DNA of 64,000 nt from Tateyamaria omphalii (GCF_019802125.1 NZ_JAHVHT010000002.1:620001-684000), one strand, 5' to 3'; positions 43,218-52,693 are shown, numbered from the stretch's first letter. Numbers and translations are program-made. Notes: generated from the letters alone by a model not told the origin.

Positions 43218-44264
43218 ATGAAAAAGCTGATCACGACAACCGCTGTTGCACTATGCCTTTCCACAAGCGCGATCGCGCAGGAGAAGACCGAATTCAAGGT
43301 CGCATGGTCGATCTATGTCGGCTGGATGCCCTGGGGCTATCTGGAAGAAAGCGGCATCATGGACAAATGGGCCGACAAGTACGGCATCGACGTCGAGATC
43401 GTACAGATCAACGACTACATTGAATCCATCAACCAATATACGGCTGGTCAGTTCGATGGCGTGTCGGCCACGAACATGGACACACTTTCGATACCCTCCG
43501 GCGGCGGCGTGGATACCACCGCGCTGATTGTCGGTGACTATTCCAACGGCAACGATGCTGTCATCCTCAAGGGCGACGGCGATCTGGCTTCTCTCAAGGG
43601 CAAACCGGTCAATCTGGTCGAACTGTCTGTGTCCCACTACCTGTTGGCGCGGGGCCTGGACAGCGTCGGGATGTCGGAAGCTGACCTCGACGGGGTCATC
43701 AACACGTCTGACGCGGACATGATCGCTGCGTTTGCCACGGATGACGTCGAAGCTGTCGTCACGTGGAACCCGCTTGTGTCGACGATCCTCGAAGACCCGG
43801 CGGCAACGAAGTTGTTCGACAGCTCCGACATCGCGGGCGAGATCATCGACCTGATGGTCGTGAACACCGAAACGCTCGAGGCCAATCCCGACTTCGGCAA
43901 GGCGATGGTCGGTGCATGGTACGAGTTGATGGCGCTCATGCAGGCCGGGGACGAAGAGGTGCTGACCGCGATGGCCGAAGCCTCAGGCACGGATCTGGCC
44001 GGTTACAAGGCGCAGCTTGCGTCGACCGAGATGTTCTATGACCCGGCTGCCGCAGTGGCATTTACCGAAAGTGCCGAATTGCCCGGTACCATGGTCAGCG
44101 TCGCGGAGTTCCTCTTCGACAAGGGTATTCTGGGTGAAGGCGCACCCTCAGCCGACTTTGTCGGCGTGGCGTATCCAGACGGATCGGTCACCGGGGACGA
44201 AGGGAATGTCCAGTTCCGGTTCGATACCACCTACATGCAGATGGCTGCGGACGGCGCTCTCTAA
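43218..44264 (+). CDS. ABC transporter substrate-binding protein of guanidine operon
   Basis: A 348-aa periplasmic protein (signal MKKLITTTAVALCLSTSAIA) of the nitrate/sulfonate/taurine NMT1-like fold, in the group often named 'putative urea ABC transporter binding protein'. First gene after the guanidine-I riboswitch, with GGGGA before the ATG. Substrate inferred as guanidine or a guanidino or urea compound from the riboswitch and the downstream guanidinase. Signature aromatic patch: WSIYVGWMPWGYLEESG. Confidence 0.88.
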   Translation: MKKLITTTAVALCLSTSAIAQEKTEFKVAWSIYVGWMPWGYLEESGIMDKWADKYGIDVEIVQINDYIESINQYTAGQFDGVSATNMDTLSIPSGGGVDTTALIVGDYSNGNDAVILKGDGDLASLKGKPVNLVELSVSHYLLARGLDSVGMSEADLDGVINTSDADMIAAFATDDVEAVVTWNPLVSTILEDPAATKLFDSSDIAGEIIDLMVVNTETLEANPDFGKAMVGAWYELMALMQAGDEEVLTAMAEASGTDLAGYKAQLASTEMFYDPAAAVAFTESAELPGTMVSVAEFLFDKGILGEGAPSADFVGVAYPDGSVTGDEGNVQFRFDTTYMQMAADGAL

Positions 44265-44273
44265 GAGCGCCTT

Positions 44274-44296
44274 GGCCCCGGGCGTACCCCGGGGCC
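44274..44296 (+). promoter_or_regulatory. Intercistronic hairpin after binding-protein gene
   Basis: Perfect 9-bp GC stem GGCCCCGGG/CCCGGGGCC with a 5-nt loop, no T-run, between the binding-protein and permease genes. Likely sets the binding protein to permease ratio. Confidence 0.7.
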
Positions 44297-44305
44297 CAAA
44301 CAGCC

Positions 44306-45118
44306 ATGCGTTTGATCAACATAAAACCCGGACGCGCCCTCGCGCTGTTTCTGGCCCTGCTGCCCTTTGTGCTGGTGCTGATTGCCTATGCCGTGGGGTC
44401 GGACATTCGCTTGTCTGCAAACCCGCAGGACAAGCTGCTGCCTGCGCCCGCCACGGTGGTCGAGACGATGCAGCGCCTTGTGACAGAGGGTGACCGGCGG
44501 ACCGGGCGCATCCTGTTTTGGCACGACACCTGGGCCAGTTTGCAAAGGCTGGGATTGGGGATCGGGATTTCCGCCCTGGTCGGTTTGATGTTCGGGCTGA
44601 TCATCGGTCTGTTGCCCTTGGCGCGCAGCGCGCTGGCGCAGTTCGTCGCCGTCTTGTCGATGATCCCGCCGCTGGCGCTGTTGCCGATCCTCTTTATCGT
44701 CTTCGGCCTCGGCGAGCTGTCCAAGGTTGTGTTGATCGTTATTGGAACCCTGCCATTCATCATTCGTGATCTCAGCCAACGGGTCCTGGAGATACCGCAG
44801 GAGCTGATCGTCAAGGCGCAGACGCTGGGCGCGTCCAGCTGGGTCATCGCAACACGGATAGCTCTGCCGCAGGTGATGCCGCGGCTGATCCAAGCAGTCC
44901 GCCTGTCGCTGGGTCCCGCCTGGTTGTTCCTGATTGCGGCAGAGGCCATCGCCTCCGATCTCGGCCTTGGCTACAGGATCTTTCTGGTGCGCCGCTACCT
45001 CGCGATGGATGTGATCCTGACTTACGTGATCTGGATCACGTTTCTGGCCTTTGCCATGGACTGGATGCTGCGAAGGGCCTCCCGCCGTTTCTTTCCTTGG
45101 GCGGAGGACGGGTTATGA
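44306..45118 (+). CDS. ABC transporter permease of guanidine operon
   Basis: A 270-aa SsuC/TauC-like permease with about six TM helices. The EAA-like loop is at IPQELIVKAQTLGASSWVIA (about residues 164-183), which docks on the ATPase. The stop overlaps the ATPase start (ATGA at 45115). Confidence 0.92.
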   Translation: MRLINIKPGRALALFLALLPFVLVLIAYAVGSDIRLSANPQDKLLPAPATVVETMQRLVTEGDRRTGRILFWHDTWASLQRLGLGIGISALVGLMFGLIIGLLPLARSALAQFVAVLSMIPPLALLPILFIVFGLGELSKVVLIVIGTLPFIIRDLSQRVLEIPQELIVKAQTLGASSWVIATRIALPQVMPRLIQAVRLSLGPAWLFLIAAEAIASDLGLGYRIFLVRRYLAMDVILTYVIWITFLAFAMDWMLRRASRRFFPWAEDGL

Positions 45119-45882
45119 GCTTTGTCACCGTCCAGGATCTGTTCCAGACCTATGATGACCGCCCGATCCTTGAACGGGTGAATGTACAGGTGGACGAAGG
45201 AGAGTTCATCGCCATCGTAGGCGCATCCGGATGCGGGAAATCGACGTTTCTGCGCCTTCTGCTGGCGCAGGAATACCCGACGCGCGGCGCAGTGCGGATC
45301 GCAGGGGCGGCACCGGCAAGGGAGCCGGGGCTCGACCGCGGAATCGTGTTTCAGAAATACTCTGTCTTTCCGCACATGACGGTACGCGAAAACATCGTGG
45401 CGGGTGAAAGCATGCGCACGCGCTGGGGCCGCTTCTTTGGTAGCAGTCTCAAGGCGGCACGCACGCGCGCGGACGAGACACTGGCCCGGATCGGCTTGGA
45501 TCATGTGGCCGAAAACTATCCCGCAACGCTGTCAGGTGGGATGCAGCAGCGCCTTGCCATCGGACAGGCTCTTGCCGCGCGGCCAAGGATATTGCTGCTC
45601 GATGAACCGTTCGGCGCGCTGGACCCCGGGACGCGCCTGTCGATGCATGACTTTTTGCAGGACCTGCGGACCGAGACGGGGATGACCGTCTTCATGGTGA
45701 CGCACGACCTCGAAGAAGCGTTCAAACTCGGTGACCGCGTCCTTGTCTTCGACAAACCGCGATGGGATCCGCACGACCCATCCCGATATGGCGCCACGAT
45801 CACCTACGATTTCGATGCCTGTGACGGAGGCATCCCATTCCAACGACTCAAGGAGGATACCCATGTTCTACAGGCCAAATGA
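45115..45882 (+). CDS. ABC transporter ATPase of guanidine operon
   Basis: A 255-aa SsuB/TauB-like ATPase: Walker A GASGCGKS, signature LSGGMQQR, Walker B ILLLDEPFGAL, and the switch His in VTHDLEEA. Start at 45115 with GGAGG upstream. Overlaps the guanidinase start by 20 nt. Confidence 0.94.
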   Translation: MSFVTVQDLFQTYDDRPILERVNVQVDEGEFIAIVGASGCGKSTFLRLLLAQEYPTRGAVRIAGAAPAREPGLDRGIVFQKYSVFPHMTVRENIVAGESMRTRWGRFFGSSLKAARTRADETLARIGLDHVAENYPATLSGGMQQRLAIGQALAARPRILLLDEPFGALDPGTRLSMHDFLQDLRTETGMTVFMVTHDLEEAFKLGDRVLVFDKPRWDPHDPSRYGATITYDFDACDGGIPFQRLKEDTHVLQAK

Positions 45883-47107
45883 CAGGTCGCGGTCACACCA
45901 TCTGCGTGAGCACAGCCATGATGAGGCACGGCATCATCACCCCGACCTGACCAAGCTGCGCGGTTGGAAGGCGATGAAGGCCGAAGCCGATTTGCCCGAA
46001 GGCGGGTGGGACGAAGAACGACGCTGGGCGCTGCGCATGGGACTGACAGGCGCCGACAGCATCGAAGACAAGTCGATCCCGACTTTCGCGCGCGGAGAGT
46101 TGCCGCACTATGCAGGTATCAACACCTTCCTCAAAGCGCCCTATGCCGAAGACGTGACCGAGGTTGGTGATTATGATGCGACCGTGCTCGGCATCCCGTT
46201 CGACGGTGGCACCACTTACCGTGCAGGCACCCGTTTCGGGCCGCAAGGGGTGCGAAAGATCTCTGCCCTCTACACGCCCTACAACTACGAGATGGCCGTG
46301 GACCTGCGGGAACAGATGACGTTGTGTGATGCGGGTGATGTCTTCACCATCCCGGCCAATATCGAAAAGACCTTCGACCAGATCAGCCGGGCCGTCAGTC
46401 ACGTGGCATCATCCGGGTCGTTGCCCATCATGATCGGCGGGGATCACTCCATCGGCTTCCCGTGCGTGCGCGGCATCGCCGAATGCACGTCCAAGAAGAT
46501 CGGTATCGTCCATTTCGACCGTCATGCGGATATCCAGGAGAAAGACCTGGACGAAAGGATGCACACGACGCCCTGGTTCCACTCGACAAACCTGCCCAAT
46601 GTGCCGGCCAAGAACCTTGTCCAGGTTGGCATCGGCGGCTGGCAGGTCCCGCGTGAGGCCGTCAAAGTGGCGCGCGAGCGTGAGACCAACATTATCACCA
46701 TGAGCGACATGGAGAAAATGGGCGTCGACAAGACGGCCGAAATGGCGCTCGAGATGGCATGGGACGGGGTCGACATGGTCTACATGTCGTTCGACATCGA
46801 CAGCATTGACTGCGGTTTCGTTCCCGGCACCGGTTGGCCCGAACCCGGTGGCTTCCTGCCCCGCGAGGCGCTGGCGCTGGCGTCGAAAGTCGCCGCCGAA
46901 GGCATCTGCGGCATGGAACTGGTCGAAGTGGCACCGCCCTATGACCAGTCCGAAATCACAGCCCTGATGGGCACGCGCGTGATCGTCGACGTGCTGGGCT
47001 CACTTGTTGCCAGCGGCAAGATGGGCGCGCACAAACGCCATATCGACAAGCCCGTCACCATTCCCCACGGAGAATTCGAAGGAAAGCGGTGGTCGAATGC
47101 CACATGA
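45863..47107 (+). CDS. gdmH: Guanidine hydrolase (guanidinase, agmatinase superfamily)
   Basis: A 414-aa ureohydrolase-fold enzyme starting at 45863 with AAGGAGG upstream. Metal-ligand motifs: GGDHSI (192-197), HFDRHAD (217-223) and SFDIDSID (309-316), then GFVPGTGWPEPGG. The HFDRHAD form, the long N-terminus and the phrase NLVQVGIGGWQVPR are as I recall for the nickel-dependent guanidine hydrolase GdmH of cyanobacteria, rather than classical agmatinase (HFDAHxD). The reaction would be guanidine to urea plus ammonia. A His-rich N-terminal stretch (HHLREHSHDEARHHH, about 12-26) could bind metal. The riboswitch upstream supports the substrate. Confidence 0.88.
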   Translation: MFYRPNDRSRSHHLREHSHDEARHHHPDLTKLRGWKAMKAEADLPEGGWDEERRWALRMGLTGADSIEDKSIPTFARGELPHYAGINTFLKAPYAEDVTEVGDYDATVLGIPFDGGTTYRAGTRFGPQGVRKISALYTPYNYEMAVDLREQMTLCDAGDVFTIPANIEKTFDQISRAVSHVASSGSLPIMIGGDHSIGFPCVRGIAECTSKKIGIVHFDRHADIQEKDLDERMHTTPWFHSTNLPNVPAKNLVQVGIGGWQVPREAVKVARERETNIITMSDMEKMGVDKTAEMALEMAWDGVDMVYMSFDIDSIDCGFVPGTGWPEPGGFLPREALALASKVAAEGICGMELVEVAPPYDQSEITALMGTRVIVDVLGSLVASGKMGAHKRHIDKPVTIPHGEFEGKRWSNAT

Positions 47108-47528
47108 TATCGTCAACGGCCATATCGGCCATAACCACAGCCATGGCGGCGATCACCTGCACAGCCATATGCCCGATGCGGACCGTGCCGAAGAACTGCA
47201 AGTCCTGACCACGCAATTCATCGATGGTTTCGTCGCGGCGAAGGACAAGATGTCCTACCTGCGTCTCGCTGGCGTTCCTCTGGAAATCGCAGCCCCGGAT
47301 GGTGGACCGACAATGAAACTGGTCGATGTGCAGTTGACCACGGAATGGCAGGTCGGCACCGCATCGCCTTCATTTGGCTCGCGCGAGCTGTCCTATTTGC
47401 CCTATCCCGGTGACATGGTGACCGAGCGTACAAATCTTGGTTTCGTCTATGTCTCGCTCGAGGCGAAACAGGTCAACGACTTGCGCAGCTTCCTTCAGAC
47501 ACATCCGGCAGCAGAGGACGTGACATGA
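47097..47528 (+). CDS. His-rich uncharacterised protein in guanidinase operon
   Basis: A 143-aa protein starting at 47097 and overlapping the guanidinase stop. The first 25 residues are His-rich (GHIGHNHSHGGDHLHSHM); the rest is an unrecognised soluble domain. Known guanidine hydrolases need HypA/HypB-like nickel maturation proteins, and none is seen here. A nickel storage or delivery role is therefore a reasonable hypothesis. Alternatively it is an enzyme subunit. Confidence 0.65.
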   Translation: MPHDIVNGHIGHNHSHGGDHLHSHMPDADRAEELQVLTTQFIDGFVAAKDKMSYLRLAGVPLEIAAPDGGPTMKLVDVQLTTEWQVGTASPSFGSRELSYLPYPGDMVTERTNLGFVYVSLEAKQVNDLRSFLQTHPAAEDVT

Positions 47529-47692
47529 AACATGTACCCGCACGTTTGAGCGTCTTGCCGATGCTTATGGCAACACCTGCCCTGGCGCACCATGAGGTGG
47601 CGGTTGTCAGCTCGATCCTGCCGCTGATGGGAGGCATAGCGGTGATCGCAATTGCGGGCATCGGCGCACTTCGCAAGCACTGGCGCAAGTAG
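47525..47692 (+). CDS. 55-aa membrane peptide at end of guanidinase operon
   Basis: A short protein starting at 47525 with an ATGA overlap with the previous stop. It has a signal-peptide-like N-terminus ending ATPALA, then HHEVAVVSS and one TM helix (ILPLMGGIAVIAIAGIGAL) with a basic tail. It would sit in the inner membrane with two His at the periplasmic side. Unknown family; operon position and His pair hint at a metal-related role. Confidence 0.6.
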   Translation: MKHVPARLSVLPMLMATPALAHHEVAVVSSILPLMGGIAVIAIAGIGALRKHWRK

Positions 47693-47752
47693 CGGACAGC
47701 TTGTGCTCGCCGCGACATGCGCCAGCATGAAGGTCTGATTTTCCGGAATCTT

Positions 47753-47829
47753 TGGTCGGAGTGAGAGGATTCGAACCTCCGGCCCCTGCCTCCCGAAGAC
47801 AGTGCTCTACCAGGCTGAGCTACACTCCG
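47753..47829 (-). tRNA. tRNA-Pro(CGG)
   Basis: Complete 77-nt cloverleaf with acceptor CGGAGTG/CACTCCG, anticodon loop TTCGGGA (anticodon CGG), T-loop TTCGAAT, discriminator A and encoded CCA. Confidence 0.95.
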
Positions 47830-47844
47830 ACCGTGCCGCGCGGA

Positions 47845-48828
47845 TTACTCCGGTGTGCGGTCCTTGGCAAGTGTCTTGTCGCGGAACCGCCCGCTGGTCA
47901 TCAGGCTGCTGACCCGGAATGTACCCGGTGTCCCGATGCGGCTGCGGGTGCGCAGAACGGGCGTGTTTTCCGAATTGCCCGGCGTGCTTTCACGGAACAC
48001 GATGAACAGGCCCGATGCGATGATGATGGCGGCACCGATGCCGGTGTAGATGTCCGGCGCCTCATCAAAGAAGATCAGTCCATATGCCGTTGCCCACAAG
48101 ATTTGCGAGTACTGCATTGGCGCGACAATCGCCGCTTCACCCGTCTGGTAGGCCGCTATGATGAAGCGCCCGGCGATCCACGCCATGACCGAGATGATGG
48201 CAAGCATCGCCAGATGTTCGCCCGGCATCGGTTCATAGACGAAAAACAGCGCGACACCCATCACGAGGAAATTCCCGACCATCGGGTACAGGAGCAGGAC
48301 AACCGTGCGCTCTTCGGCACCGATCTTGCGGACCACAATGGAAGCAAAGGCACCCGAAAAAGCGGCGACAATCGCTGCCACGTGTCCAAAGGTCAGATCG
48401 GTCGTGCCAGGGCGTAGCACCACCATGACACCCAGTAGCCCGACAATCACCGCCAACCAGCGCGGCAGGCGCACCCTTTCTCCCAGGATCGGGATCGACA
48501 GCACGGTGATCAGCAGAGGTGTTGCAAACAGGATCGCGTAGGTTTGCGTCAAAGGCAGGTTGGAAAAGGCGTAGAACGCCGAAACCCCGGTGACGACAGC
48601 CCCAATCGTGCGCACGGCCATCCACCAGGGATGCACCGGCACCAGCGTGCCCGGCTTTGCGTCCCGCATCAGCATGATCGTCGCCAGCGGGAAGCTCAGC
48701 AAAACGCTGAAAAACACGATCTGGATCGGCGAATAGGTCGCGCCGAGGGTCTTGATGAATACGTCATGGGTCGAAAACAGCCCAAAGGCGATCAGGGCCA
48801 GCACGGCCCCTTTGGCATTGGCGGACAT
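47845..48828 (-). CDS. EamA/DMT-family transporter
   Basis: A 327-aa membrane protein with about ten TM segments in two EamA repeats (MSANAKGAVLALIAFGLFST... and FSGAFASIVVRKIGAEER...). Such proteins export or exchange small metabolites; substrate unknown. The start at 48828 is chosen because the GTG at 48888 adds a hydrophilic extension. Confidence 0.88.
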   Translation of the reverse strand: MSANAKGAVLALIAFGLFSTHDVFIKTLGATYSPIQIVFFSVLLSFPLATIMLMRDAKPGTLVPVHPWWMAVRTIGAVVTGVSAFYAFSNLPLTQTYAILFATPLLITVLSIPILGERVRLPRWLAVIVGLLGVMVVLRPGTTDLTFGHVAAIVAAFSGAFASIVVRKIGAEERTVVLLLYPMVGNFLVMGVALFFVYEPMPGEHLAMLAIISVMAWIAGRFIIAAYQTGEAAIVAPMQYSQILWATAYGLIFFDEAPDIYTGIGAAIIIASGLFIVFRESTPGNSENTPVLRTRSRIGTPGTFRVSSLMTSGRFRDKTLAKDRTPE

Positions 48829-48906
48829 GGCAATAGGTTCGTTGGTGATTTTGTCCGAATGAATAACTGCGCCCGCCGGAATGTCCACCAGCGGGTGCCG
48901 CCTCGG

Positions 48907-49269
48907 TCAGAGAGAAAGTGCACTTTGCCCAAAAATGAACTGCCAGCGGCTGCCATCGGTCATCGTGACAAAGCCGGACCCGGATGTGGCAGACTGGAAA
49001 AAGGCGGTGCCCACACCGCGTAGCCCATTGTTGCAGACAACCGGGAAGCTGACGGTGCTGATATCGGCGAACTTGTCGTAGGTGCCGGTGCACACCGCGT
49101 TTCCGTTCGTGGCCTGAAAGCTGCCGCCGTTCAGAAAGGTGTCGGTGGCCGACCCGCGAAAGGTCATGCCGTTATCGCCAATGACGGTGACGGGATAGGC
49201 GACGTCGCAAGCACCCAGTGCGGCAAGGGCAAGGCCGCACAGCGCGGCACGGAGTTGAAACAGGGACAT
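48907..49269 (-). CDS. Small lipoprotein of unknown function
   Basis: A 120-aa protein with lipoprotein signal peptide and lipobox LGAC near residue 20 (MSLFQLRAALCGLALAALGAC). The mature part is small, Gly/Thr-rich and beta-like (GDNGMTFRGSATDTF...). No characterised family recognised. Start at 49269. Confidence 0.75.
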   Translation of the reverse strand: MSLFQLRAALCGLALAALGACDVAYPVTVIGDNGMTFRGSATDTFLNGGSFQATNGNAVCTGTYDKFADISTVSFPVVCNNGLRGVGTAFFQSATSGSGFVTMTDGSRWQFIFGQSALSL

Positions 49270-49390
49270 GGGATTTCCTTTGCTCGGTGAACAACGGATC
49301 ACGAGGTGGTGATCGCGTCACCGTGTCCCAAGTCAGGAATTCCTGCCGTGACGGGGCGCGGAAAATGTGTATCCGCGCGCCCGCGTATCG

Positions 49391-50494
49391 CTACAGGCTG
49401 GCGTCGAGGGCCGCGAGGATCGCGTCGCCCATCTCGGCCGTGGACAAGGGCGTGCCGCCCTCTGGCCCCATCAGGTCGCCAGTGCGTGCGCCATCTGCCA
49501 GCACTTTTTCGATGGCGCTTTCCAGTCGCGCGGCCTCTTCCCCCTGATCGAAGGAATAGCGGAGCGCCATGGCAAAGCTGAGCATGCAGGCGATCGGATT
49601 GGCTTTGCCCTGACCCGCGATGTCGGGGGCCGAGCCGTGCACGGGTTCGTACATCGCCTTGGGGCGTCCATTGGCCATCGGCGCGCCAAGGCTGGCCGAC
49701 GGAAGCATACCCAGCGAGCCGGTCAGCATTGCGGCACAATCCGAAAGGATGTCGCCAAACAGGTTGTCGGTTACGATCACATCGAACTGCTTGGGCGCGC
49801 GGACAAGCTGCATCGCACCATTGTCGGCATACATGTGGCTCAGCTCAACCTCGGGGTAGTCTTCGCCCACCTTGGTCACAACCTCGCGCCACAGGATACC
49901 GCTTTCCATCACGTTGGCCTTCTCCATCGAGCAGACCTTCTTGTTGCGGCGCATGGCGAGTTCAAAGGCCGAGCGGGCGGCGCGTTCGATCTCGGACTCC
50001 GTGTAGCGTTGCGTGTTGATGCCCACGCGCTCGTTGCCTTCTTCGATGATGCCGCGCGGCTCACCGAAATAGACGCCCGAGGTCAGCTCGCGCACGATCA
50101 TGATGTCGAGGCCAGCGACGATATCTTTTTTCAGCGAGGAGAAATCCGCCAGCGCGTCAAAGCACTGCGCAGGACGCAAATTGGAATAGAGGTCCATCTC
50201 CTTGCGCAGACGCAGCAAGCCACGCTCGGGCTTTACCGAGAAGTCCAGATCGTCGTATTTCGGTCCACCCACGGCGCCCAGCAGGACGGCGTCCACCTCT
50301 TGCGCCTTGGCCATCGTGTCGTCGTGCAGCGGCACGCCATGCGCGTCATAGGCGGCACCGCCGACAAGGTCGGTGGACACATCGAATGCCAGGTCCCGCT
50401 TCGCGCCGTACCAGTCGATGACACGGACCACCTGGTCCATCACTTCCGGGCCGATGCCGTCGCCCGGCAGGATCAAGATCGACGGATTGGACAT
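49391..50494 (-). CDS. leuB: 3-isopropylmalate dehydrogenase
   Basis: A 367-aa enzyme that oxidatively decarboxylates 3-isopropylmalate in leucine synthesis. NAD and metal signatures are clear: [11 protein letters not shown] at the N-terminus, [15 protein letters not shown], the catalytic Tyr in [21 protein letters not shown], and [14 protein letters not shown]. Length typical. Confidence 0.97.
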   Translation of the reverse strand: MSNPSILILPGDGIGPEVMDQVVRVIDWYGAKRDLAFDVSTDLVGGAAYDAHGVPLHDDTMAKAQEVDAVLLGAVGGPKYDDLDFSVKPERGLLRLRKEMDLYSNLRPAQCFDALADFSSLKKDIVAGLDIMIVRELTSGVYFGEPRGIIEEGNERVGINTQRYTESEIERAARSAFELAMRRNKKVCSMEKANVMESGILWREVVTKVGEDYPEVELSHMYADNGAMQLVRAPKQFDVIVTDNLFGDILSDCAAMLTGSLGMLPSASLGAPMANGRPKAMYEPVHGSAPDIAGQGKANPIACMLSFAMALRYSFDQGEEAARLESAIEKVLADGARTGDLMGPEGGTPLSTAEMGDAILAALDASL

Positions 50495-50527
50495 GGGCGA
50501 AACTCCTTTGATTGCTTGGGGTTTCGC

Positions 50528-51565
50528 CTACTCACCACTGCCCGCAGGGTCAAGGGCAAGGTCCGCCCAAACCAGCCTGTGACGGCTGGCGGTTTCAACG
50601 GTTTTGGCCAGCGGATCGTCAGGGGAGGGCCAGAGCACGCCACTGTCCACCACGCGCCAGTGTGTCGAGGGTAGGACATAGCTGACCCGCAGGTCTCCGG
50701 GGACAGGATCGGTCCAGTCCACGGTGTCAGTGCCTGCGTGTCCCCGCGGGGACAGATCGGCCAGACGCGGATCGGCCAGCAGGTTTCGGATGGCCGATTT
50801 CAATCCACTGCCGTCCTCGGGGTCCAGGTTGGCGTCTCCGGCAAGGACGAATGGACCGGGAGGGGCTGTGCCCACCGTTTCGTCCAGCACGTGTTGCCAC
50901 AGCCGGATTTCGTCGTGGTTGCGCTTGCCGTTGCGATCCTCGGGTCCGTCAAAGACGGGAGGGCTCGCGTGAAAGGTCATGAGGTGAAAAGGACCATCCG
51001 GCGTATCAACCGGCACGATCCAGTGGCCGGTTGTGGACAACCGTTGCGCGGCTTGTGCATCCGGCGAAGGGAAGGGGGCGCCTTCGACCTCGGGCAGCAG
51101 GGCGCCGGGAAGCGCTGTCCACAACAGATCAGACAGGTCCTGAACCTGGTCTTCGATGATGGGGAAGCGGGACAGGATCGCCATGCCACCCTGACCCGAA
51201 AAACGTCCATATCCCTGCGCATCACGCGGACCGCCAAGCCGTCCATCGCCGTCCATGTCGAGGCCCGTGGGCAGGCCCGTGTTGGGGCGCAGGGCAAACT
51301 GATGTGGGTATCCGGCAGCTTCGGCAAACAGTCTCAGGGCCTCGCCGGTCAGGTCGTAGTCGATGCTTTGCAGGGCGAGCAAATCTGCACCCGCGTGGGC
51401 AATCACGGCCAGAACAGCGTCAATCTGGTCGTCTCCGCCGCGCGCCAGATCCCTCAGGAACAGGCCCGGTCCGTCGCGTTGCAACTCGGTGTTGTAGGTA
51501 GCGATGCGGATCGTGTCGGCCTGTGCCATGGCCCCGAAAAACAGGGCCAGGCAGGTTGTGATCAG
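50528..51565 (-). CDS. Exported endonuclease/exonuclease/phosphatase-family protein
   Basis: A protein of about 345 aa in the EEP fold: TIRIATYNTELQ at the N-terminus of the domain, DLLALQSIDYD, FVLAGDANLDPEDG and SRHRLVWADL at the end, with metal and catalytic residues present. A signal peptide (ITTCLALFFGAMAQA) precedes the domain only if translation starts at or near CTG 51565, which overlaps the upstream stop as CTGA. ATG 51529 would remove most of it, and the ATG at 51685 overlaps the upstream gene deeply. Probably periplasmic; nuclease or phosphatase activity not specified. Confidence 0.75.
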   Translation of the reverse strand: MITTCLALFFGAMAQADTIRIATYNTELQRDGPGLFLRDLARGGDDQIDAVLAVIAHAGADLLALQSIDYDLTGEALRLFAEAAGYPHQFALRPNTGLPTGLDMDGDGRLGGPRDAQGYGRFSGQGGMAILSRFPIIEDQVQDLSDLLWTALPGALLPEVEGAPFPSPDAQAAQRLSTTGHWIVPVDTPDGPFHLMTFHASPPVFDGPEDRNGKRNHDEIRLWQHVLDETVGTAPPGPFVLAGDANLDPEDGSGLKSAIRNLLADPRLADLSPRGHAGTDTVDWTDPVPGDLRVSYVLPSTHWRVVDSGVLWPSPDDPLAKTVETASRHRLVWADLALDPAGSGE

Positions 51566-52455
51566 GCCAGGAGCATATCCGCGTCGGCGTTGGCGTAGGC
51601 CCGCTCGCGCTGGTCCTTGATCATCTCGGCAATCCGCTGCATCGCGATGCCGCGCATGATCATGCTGGCGGGAAGAAAGGCCCATGCGCTCATCGTCCAG
51701 ATCAGGGTTTGCGGGTTCTCAAGTGTGATCGGGTTTATCAGGTCCGCCGCCATCTTGACCACCGCAGGGATGATGAAGGGCAAAAGGAACCCCAGCGCGA
51801 TGTTGATCCGCGCATCCCGGTTCAGCCGATAAAGCACGTCTCCACCGGCGGTGGGATCGAAAAGGGGCAGGTTGACCCACACGTTGAACGATCCGTTGCG
51901 CGACGGCCATCCCAGCACGCGCACCAGGAACAGGAACACGGCCATGGCAGTCAGCGAGATGAGATAGGCAAGGCCCGCTGCTGTGCGCACCGACTGGACG
52001 ATGGCATCCTGCGAGTCCGGGGGCAGCATCAGGACCACCAACCGCACCGGGCTGTAGGGGAAGTCGATGCTGTTGCCGATGATCGTACCGACCGACGTCA
52101 GCGCATTCGTCAAAAGCGTCGGGTCGGTCTTGCCGCGGCAGATCATGCTGAGCAGGAAGACTGTCATCATGAGGGCCACGAAGCGCAGCCGGTTGAAGGG
52201 GGCTGCGTCGCGGAACTCCACGATGCTGGGGCTGCGTGCATTGTATTCGATGAAGGTCATGACTGCGGCAAGAAGTGCAATCAAGACAACAGCTTGAGAG
52301 GTTTCACTCGACATGCCTGGCACAACAAGTCCAGGTATGGCGATCATCAAAGCCACCAATAGTCCGCGCAAGGCGGCGCCTGACATTCGTGCAATCACGT
52401 CTCTCGATCCCTTCAAACTGGCCAGCCGCGATACGGTGCCGCGTACTTGTTCCAA
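51562..52455 (-). CDS. Conserved integral membrane protein of unknown function
   Basis: A 297-aa protein with about 6 hydrophobic segments (for example residues 29-45, 56-69, 92-106, 166-183 and 218-240). No domain recognised. Overlaps the downstream nuclease gene, suggesting co-expression. Confidence 0.7.
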   Translation of the reverse strand: MEQVRGTVSRLASLKGSRDVIARMSGAALRGLLVALMIAIPGLVVPGMSSETSQAVVLIALLAAVMTFIEYNARSPSIVEFRDAAPFNRLRFVALMMTVFLLSMICRGKTDPTLLTNALTSVGTIIGNSIDFPYSPVRLVVLMLPPDSQDAIVQSVRTAAGLAYLISLTAMAVFLFLVRVLGWPSRNGSFNVWVNLPLFDPTAGGDVLYRLNRDARINIALGFLLPFIIPAVVKMAADLINPITLENPQTLIWTMSAWAFLPASMIMRGIAMQRIAEMIKDQRERAYANADADMLLA

Positions 52456-52693
52456 CTTGATCCCACCGGGTCAGGCGGGTGCCTCATTCTCGACACATTT
52501 GTGCCTTGATTGACCCGGTCTCTCAAGCTCAGGGTTAATGAAACGTAAACCTTTGGACTTTTTGAGGGTCGGTGTGGTGCGTTTGTGCATCATTTCTGCG
52601 GCGGGATTTTGACGGGGCGCAAGATGTTGTGTTCGCGCCCCGCGGGAGGCATAGCCGCTGCCTCTTTTCTGGGATGGATTGGTTAATCCTTCA

